Of a DNA stretch of 64,000 nt, positions 60,103 to 64,000 are shown piece by piece (position 1 is the first letter of the stretch; every line of letters starts with the position of its first letter). Location of the stretch: assembly GCF_036311985.1 (NCBI RefSeq), contig NZ_JAZDCJ010000028.1; one strand, 5' to 3'. The notes under the pieces are model-generated. The model was not told the origin of the DNA. It did not search any database and saw nothing but the letters and a program-made list of their open reading frames with translations. The translations under genes and the position numbers were made by a program. Source of the stretch: JAZDCJ01 sp036311985 (GTDB taxonomy: Bacteria; Actinomycetota; Actinomycetes; Actinomycetales; Micrococcaceae).

Positions 60103-61385
60103 GCGCCGGGGCCCCCACCGCCGGCGCGGCCGTGCTGCGCGTGCTGCGCCTCGGCCTGCACGTCGGCTTCGCGTCCCTGCTCGCCGTGGGCCTGATCCGC
60201 GTCGCCGCGACGGAGGGGACCGCGAGGGCCGCGTGGGCGGCCGTCGTGGCCGCCGCCCTCGGCGGCGTCTACCTCGCCGGGACGGTCTGGGAGCACCGCT
60301 TCGCCACGGGCCGCGCGGGCGACCCGGGACGCCATGCGCGGACCTGGCTCGCCGCCGTCGTCCTCCTCTGGCTCGTGCTCATGGCGATGCACCCGGACTT
60401 CAGCTGGCTCGCGTTCCCGCTCTTCTTCCTGCAGCTGCACCTGCTCTCCCGCCCGGCCGCGGTCTCCGCGGTGTGCCTGACGACGGCGGCCGTCGTCGCC
60501 GGGCAGTGGTTCCACGCGGGATCCCCGAGCCTGCCGATGCTCGTCGGCCCCGTCGTCGGGGCCGTGTTCGCCGTCGTCATGGCCATGGCCTACCGGGCGC
60601 TCTACGAGGAGTCAGTGGCGCAGCACCGCGCGCTCGAGGAGCTGCGCCGGGCCCGCGCGGCCCTCGCCCGGGAGCAGCACCGGGCCGGGGTCCTCGCCGA
60701 GCGCACCCGGCTGGCCCGCGACATCCACGACACGCTCGCGCAGGGCTTCTCGAGCATCGTGCTGCTCGCCCGCGCCGCGGACCACGCGCTCGCCGCGGGC
60801 GACGCGCCGCTGGCAGCCCAACGGCTCGAAACGGTCGGGGAGGTCGCCTCGCAGAACCTCGCGGAGGCCCGGGAGTTCGTCCGCGGCGCCGCGCCCTCCG
60901 CCCCGGACGGCGGGGCCCTGGACGCGGCGGGGCTCGCGGCCCGGCTGGGGGCGCTCTGCGCCGCGGCGGAACGGACGGCGGAGCCGGGCGGGGGCCTGGA
61001 CTGCCACTTCCGCCAGGACGGCGAAGCGCGCCTCCTCCCGCAGGAGACGGCCCGGACGCTCGTGCGCGCCGCCCAGTCCTGCCTCGCCAACGTCGTCGCC
61101 CATGCGGGCGCCCGCCGCGCGGTCGTGACCCTCGGCTACCTCCCGGGCGAGGTCGTCCTGGACGTGTACGACGACGGGGCCGGCTTCGATCCCGCCGCGC
61201 TGCCTTCCGCGCCCCGCGCCGACGGGACGGGGTTCGGCCTGGCCTCCCTGCGGGAGCGCGTCGCCGGGCTCGGGGGCAGCCTCGAGGTCGACGCGGCGCC
61301 CGGGGACGGCACCGGCGTCGGAATCCGCCTGCCCGCCCCCGCTGACGGCGTTGACGGCGGAACCGGGGGTGCGCCATGGACCTGA
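60099..61385 (+). CDS. Two-component sensor histidine kinase (HisKA_3 type)
   Basis: A 428-residue membrane kinase. Five or six membrane segments (about 15-165) form the sensor. The phosphoacceptor H210 is in ARDIHDTLAQGFSSIV, of the HisKA_3/NarX class. The ATPase domain has VYDDGAGFDPAA and GTGFGLASLRERV. The signal is unknown; a short extracytoplasmic part suggests sensing within the membrane. The start overlaps the FAD oxidoreductase (ATGA), and its end overlaps the regulator gene by ten bases. Confidence 0.93.
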   Translation: MSAGAPTAGAAVLRVLRLGLHVGFASLLAVGLIRVAATEGTARAAWAAVVAAALGGVYLAGTVWEHRFATGRAGDPGRHARTWLAAVVLLWLVLMAMHPDFSWLAFPLFFLQLHLLSRPAAVSAVCLTTAAVVAGQWFHAGSPSLPMLVGPVVGAVFAVVMAMAYRALYEESVAQHRALEELRRARAALAREQHRAGVLAERTRLARDIHDTLAQGFSSIVLLARAADHALAAGDAPLAAQRLETVGEVASQNLAEAREFVRGAAPSAPDGGALDAAGLAARLGALCAAAERTAEPGGGLDCHFRQDGEARLLPQETARTLVRAAQSCLANVVAHAGARRAVVTLGYLPGEVVLDVYDDGAGFDPAALPSAPRADGTGFGLASLRERVAGLGGSLEVDAAPGDGTGVGIRLPAPADGVDGGTGGAPWT

Positions 61386-62005
61386 GGCTCCTGCTCGTCG
61401 ACGACCACCCGGTGGTCCGCGCGGGCCTCAAGGCGGTGCTCTCCGAGCAGGCGGGGCTCGAGGTCGCCGCGGAGGCGGCGGACGGGGCGGCCGCCCTCGC
61501 CGAGCTCGCGCGCCTGGCGACGCTGGGCACACCCGTCGACGTCGTCCTCATGGACCTGCAGATGGCGGGGCTGGACGGCGTCGAGGCCACGCGCCGGATC
61601 CGCGCCGCCTCCGGTCCCCCCGTCCTCATCCTCACGACGTACGACGCCGACGCCGACATCCGCTCCGCCCTCGACGCCGGGGCGGCCGGCTACCTCCTCA
61701 AGGACGCTCCGCTGGCCGAGCTCGCGGCCGCCGTCCGCGCGGCCGCGGCGGGCCGGCGGGTCCTCGCCCCCGGGCTGGCCGCCCGGCTCGGGCCCGCCCG
61801 CAACGACCCCGGGGACCTGAGCCCGCGGGAGTCGGAGACCCTCCAACTGCTCGCCCGCGGGCTCGCGAACCGGGAGATCGCCCGCGAGATGTTCATCTCC
61901 GAGGCCACGGTGAAGACCCACCTCGTCCACATCTACGCCAAGCTCGGCGTCGAGAACCGCACCGCGGCCATCGACGCGGCCCGGCAGCGGCGCCTCATCC
62001 GCTGA
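61376..62005 (+). CDS. LuxR/NarL-type response regulator
   Basis: A 209-residue regulator and partner of the preceding kinase. The receiver domain (about 3-120) has the acidic pocket DD and phosphoacceptor D60 in VVLMDLQMAGLDG, then the conserved Lys in YLLKDAP. The LuxR helix-turn-helix (about 145-205) has LSPRESETLQLLARGLANREIA and FISEATVKTHLVHIYAKLG. It overlaps the kinase by ten bases. The target may include the ABC transporter immediately downstream; this is inferred from position. Confidence 0.95.
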   Translation: MDLRLLLVDDHPVVRAGLKAVLSEQAGLEVAAEAADGAAALAELARLATLGTPVDVVLMDLQMAGLDGVEATRRIRAASGPPVLILTTYDADADIRSALDAGAAGYLLKDAPLAELAAAVRAAAAGRRVLAPGLAARLGPARNDPGDLSPRESETLQLLARGLANREIAREMFISEATVKTHLVHIYAKLGVENRTAAIDAARQRRLIR

Positions 62006-62111
62006 GGCCACGCGGGCCCGGCCGCGTCCTCCGGAAGGGTGAGGCGGTGCCGGCCCAAGATCATCCGCCCGGGCGGCGACGCGGGCCGGGGCGGTGCGTA
62101 GCGTGGAAGCC

Positions 62112-63083
62112 ATGATCCAGGCAGACTCTCTGGCCAAGAACTACGGCCGCAAGCGCGCTGTGGACGGCATCTCGTTCACCGTCCAACCCGGCAAGGTCAC
62201 GGGCTTCCTCGGCCCCAACGGCGCCGGCAAGTCCACGACCATGCGGATGATCGTGGGCCTCGACCGCCCCACCTCCGGACACGTCACCGTCAACGGCGGG
62301 GACTTCACCCGCCACAAGGATCCGCTGCGCCAGGCCGGGGCCCTCCTCGAGGCCAAGGCCGTCCACAAGTCGCGCAGCGCCCGCAACCACCTCAGGATGC
62401 TCGCGGCGACGCACGGGATCCCCCACGGCCGCGTCGACGACGTCATCGCGCTCACGGGCCTCGACGGCGTCGCCCGCAAGCGCGTCGGCGGCTTCTCGCT
62501 CGGCATGGGGCAGCGGCTCGGCATCGCCGCGGCCCTGCTCGGCGACCCGCAGACCCTCATCCTCGACGAGCCCGTCAACGGGCTCGACCCCGAGGGCGTG
62601 CTGTGGGTGCGCAACCTCGCCCGCGGCCTCGCCGCGGAGGGTCGCACCGTGTTCCTCTCCTCCCACCTCATGAGCGAGATGGCGCAGACCGCCGACCACC
62701 TGATCGTCATCGGCCGCGGACGCATCCTCGCGGACGCGCCCATCACCGAGATCATCTCGGCCTCCGGCCGGGCCCGGACCCGGGTCAAGACGCCCGACCC
62801 GCAGGACCTCATGCGGATCCTGGCGGCCGACGGCGTGACGCTCACGCCCACGGGGCCGGATGAGCTCGAGGTCGTCGGCGTCCCCGCCCGGGCGATCGCC
62901 GAACGCGCCTTCGACCACCGCGTCCTGGTCTACGAGCTCACGCCGCTCGAGGCCTCCCTCGAGGAGGCGTACATGGAACTGACCAAGGACGAGGTGGAGT
63001 ACCACTCCGGCGGCATGGCGGGCCCCGGGCCCGTCCAGACCGCACCCCACGCCGCCGAACTGGAAGGACAGGCCCAGCGATGA
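62112..63083 (+). CDS. ABC transporter ATP-binding protein
   Basis: A 323-residue ATPase. Walker A is GPNGAGKST, the signature is FSLGMGQRLGIAAAL, Walker B is LILDEPVNGLDPEG, and the switch histidine is in FLSSHLMSEM. The C-terminal 90 residues are an extra domain common in drug- or peptide-resistance exporters (bacitracin-type). The ATG at 62112 was chosen; an in-frame GTG 18 bases upstream is possible. It overlaps the permease start by four bases. The adjacent two-component genes make it a probable regulated resistance or lantibiotic-type exporter. Confidence 0.93.
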   Translation: MIQADSLAKNYGRKRAVDGISFTVQPGKVTGFLGPNGAGKSTTMRMIVGLDRPTSGHVTVNGGDFTRHKDPLRQAGALLEAKAVHKSRSARNHLRMLAATHGIPHGRVDDVIALTGLDGVARKRVGGFSLGMGQRLGIAAALLGDPQTLILDEPVNGLDPEGVLWVRNLARGLAAEGRTVFLSSHLMSEMAQTADHLIVIGRGRILADAPITEIISASGRARTRVKTPDPQDLMRILAADGVTLTPTGPDELEVVGVPARAIAERAFDHRVLVYELTPLEASLEEAYMELTKDEVEYHSGGMAGPGPVQTAPHAAELEGQAQR

Positions 63084-63946
63084 GCACCCTCACCCACGCA
63101 GCCCCCGGGGCCGGGCCCCGCCACGCGCCGAACGGCAAGGACCTCACCTTCGCGCGCATCCTGCGCTCCGAGTGGATCAAGTTCACGACCCTTTCCTCCA
63201 CGTACGTCCTGCTGGCCTGCACCGTCGCCGTCATCGTCGGCATCGCCCTGATCTCCACCTGGAGCTTCGGCTGGGTCCTGGAGCAGGCCGCGGCCGACCC
63301 GCAGATGGCGGGGGCCGTGGAATCCGATCCGGACTTCGCCACGCTCGGCGCCACGCTGCTGTCCGGCGGCATCTCGTTCGCCCAGCTCATCATCGGCTCG
63401 CTCGCCGTGATGATGATGAGCTCGGAGTTCGCCACCGGCACCGCCCGCGCGACCTTCACGGCCGCGCCGCGCCGGCTCAACGTCCTCGGGGCCAAGGCGC
63501 TCATCGCCGCCGTGACGGCGTTCGCGACGACCGTCGTGGCGATGCTCGCGGCCTACGTCGCCGTCCAGCCCCTCGCGGACCGCTACGGGATCGAGTTCGA
63601 CCCGGCGGGCGAGGCGTTCCAGCGCCAGCTCTGGATCGGCGCCGCGTTCGTCGTCGCCATCGCACTGATCGGCCTCGCGCTCGGGACCCTGCTGCGCAAC
63701 TCGGCCGGAGCGATCGTGACGCTGGCCGGACTCGTGTTCGTCCTGCCGATGATCCTGATGGCGTTCTCGGCCGACCTCATCGTCACGATCCGGCAGTACC
63801 TGCCGGACGCGGCCTACGGGAACCTCATCGCCTCCGAATCGTTCCCGGACGCCCCCGAGCAGTGGGTCTCGGCCCTCGTGCTCGCGGCCTGGGCCATCGT
63901 CCCCCTCGTGGTCTCGGCCCTCGTGCTGCGCCGCCGCGACGTCTGA
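63080..63946 (+). CDS. ABC transporter permease (ABC-2 type)
   Basis: A 288-residue membrane protein with about six spans. ILRSEWIKFTTLSSTYVLL opens it, as in ABC-2 permeases of the bacitracin or gliding type. MMSSEFATGTARATFTAAPRR is the conserved loop. The last span is followed by ALVLRRRDV, the usual ending. Its ATG overlaps the ATPase stop. The substrate is unknown. A hairpin follows the gene. Confidence 0.92.
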   Translation: MSTLTHAAPGAGPRHAPNGKDLTFARILRSEWIKFTTLSSTYVLLACTVAVIVGIALISTWSFGWVLEQAAADPQMAGAVESDPDFATLGATLLSGGISFAQLIIGSLAVMMMSSEFATGTARATFTAAPRRLNVLGAKALIAAVTAFATTVVAMLAAYVAVQPLADRYGIEFDPAGEAFQRQLWIGAAFVVAIALIGLALGTLLRNSAGAIVTLAGLVFVLPMILMAFSADLIVTIRQYLPDAAYGNLIASESFPDAPEQWVSALVLAAWAIVPLVVSALVLRRRDV

Positions 63947-63957
63947 CGCCAGCCCCG

Positions 63958-63975
63958 CCGGACCCCCGGGTCCGG
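63958..63975 (+). terminator. Hairpin after the ABC permease gene
   Basis: CCGGACCC and GGGTCCGG form a perfect eight-base stem with a two-base centre, 11 bases after the stop codon. No T-run. Confidence 0.5.
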
Positions 63976-64000
63976 CCCCACAGACCGCGCCCACCGGTCC

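Overview
The window is a stretch of chromosome from a high-GC Actinomycetota bacterium, roughly 70% GC by eye. Gene content and order point to Micrococcales, probably Micrococcaceae (Arthrobacter, Kocuria, Micrococcus and relatives). The marks are pstP-rodA-pbpA-pknA-pknB beside trpG, a class E sortase and crgA; dnaA-dnaN-gnd-recF-dciA-gyrB-gyrA; a DLW-39 micro-gene between tRNA-Ile and tRNA-Ala; and murJ next to a separate degenerate-kinase gene. The species cannot be named from the sequence alone. The window contains the replication origin, since dnaA and dnaN flank DnaA boxes, and the parABS centromere. I see no prophage, insertion sequence, CRISPR array or classical defence system.

Layout. 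1-9.97 kb: cell-wall growth and Ser/Thr phosphorylation (3' end of pstP, rodA/ftsW, pbpA, pknA, pknB), then on the minus strand trpG/pabA, a micro-membrane protein and srtE, with crgA divergent. 10-15.8 kb: small transport and housekeeping genes, notably a guanidinium exporter (gdx) behind a convincing guanidine-III riboswitch, and the lysG/lysE pair. 15.8-16.36 kb: a gene-free region holding a duplicated DnaA-box module. 16.36-21 kb: rhomboid protease, ppiA, a hendecad-repeat membrane-anchored protein, a GT2 glycosyltransferase and a DMT transporter. 21-33.2 kb (minus strand): tRNA-Ala, DLW-39, tRNA-Ile, DUF3566, gyrA, gyrB, dciA, recF, gnd, dnaN, oriC, dnaA. 33.7-40 kb (plus strand): rpmH, rnpA, yidD, yidC, jag, rsmG, parA, parB. 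40.05-42.34 kb: about 2.3 kb without a convincing gene, AT-richer than its surroundings and carrying most of the parS sites. 42.3-47.7 kb (minus strand): trxA, trxB, the pseudokinase-like membrane protein, murJ and a Nudix hydrolase. 47.8-55 kb: pcnA, a histidine phosphatase, a DUF418 protein, a cluster of four tiny ORFs with strong ribosome binding sites, fhs, and a small membrane protein divergent from a MerR regulator. 55-64 kb: inositol-3-phosphate synthase, an unknown gene, and a tightly overlapping operon (GT87-like transferase, FAD oxidoreductase, histidine kinase, response regulator) followed by an ABC transporter pair.

How it fits together. The left block controls septal and lateral peptidoglycan synthesis through PASTA kinases, the PstP phosphatase and a SEDS/class B PBP pair. 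MurJ and its degenerate-kinase neighbour in the 45 kb block act in the same process. The centre is the replication initiation and segregation hub, with divergent transcription from oriC. Many genes overlap by the four bases of an ATGA or GTGA junction, indicating translational coupling. The observations most worth following up are the tiny-ORF cluster at 51.4-52.0 kb, the duplicated DnaA-box module 15 kb from oriC, the gene-free parS field with in-gene parS sites always read as Val-Ser-Arg-Glu-Thr, and the N-lobe-only pseudokinase next to murJ.
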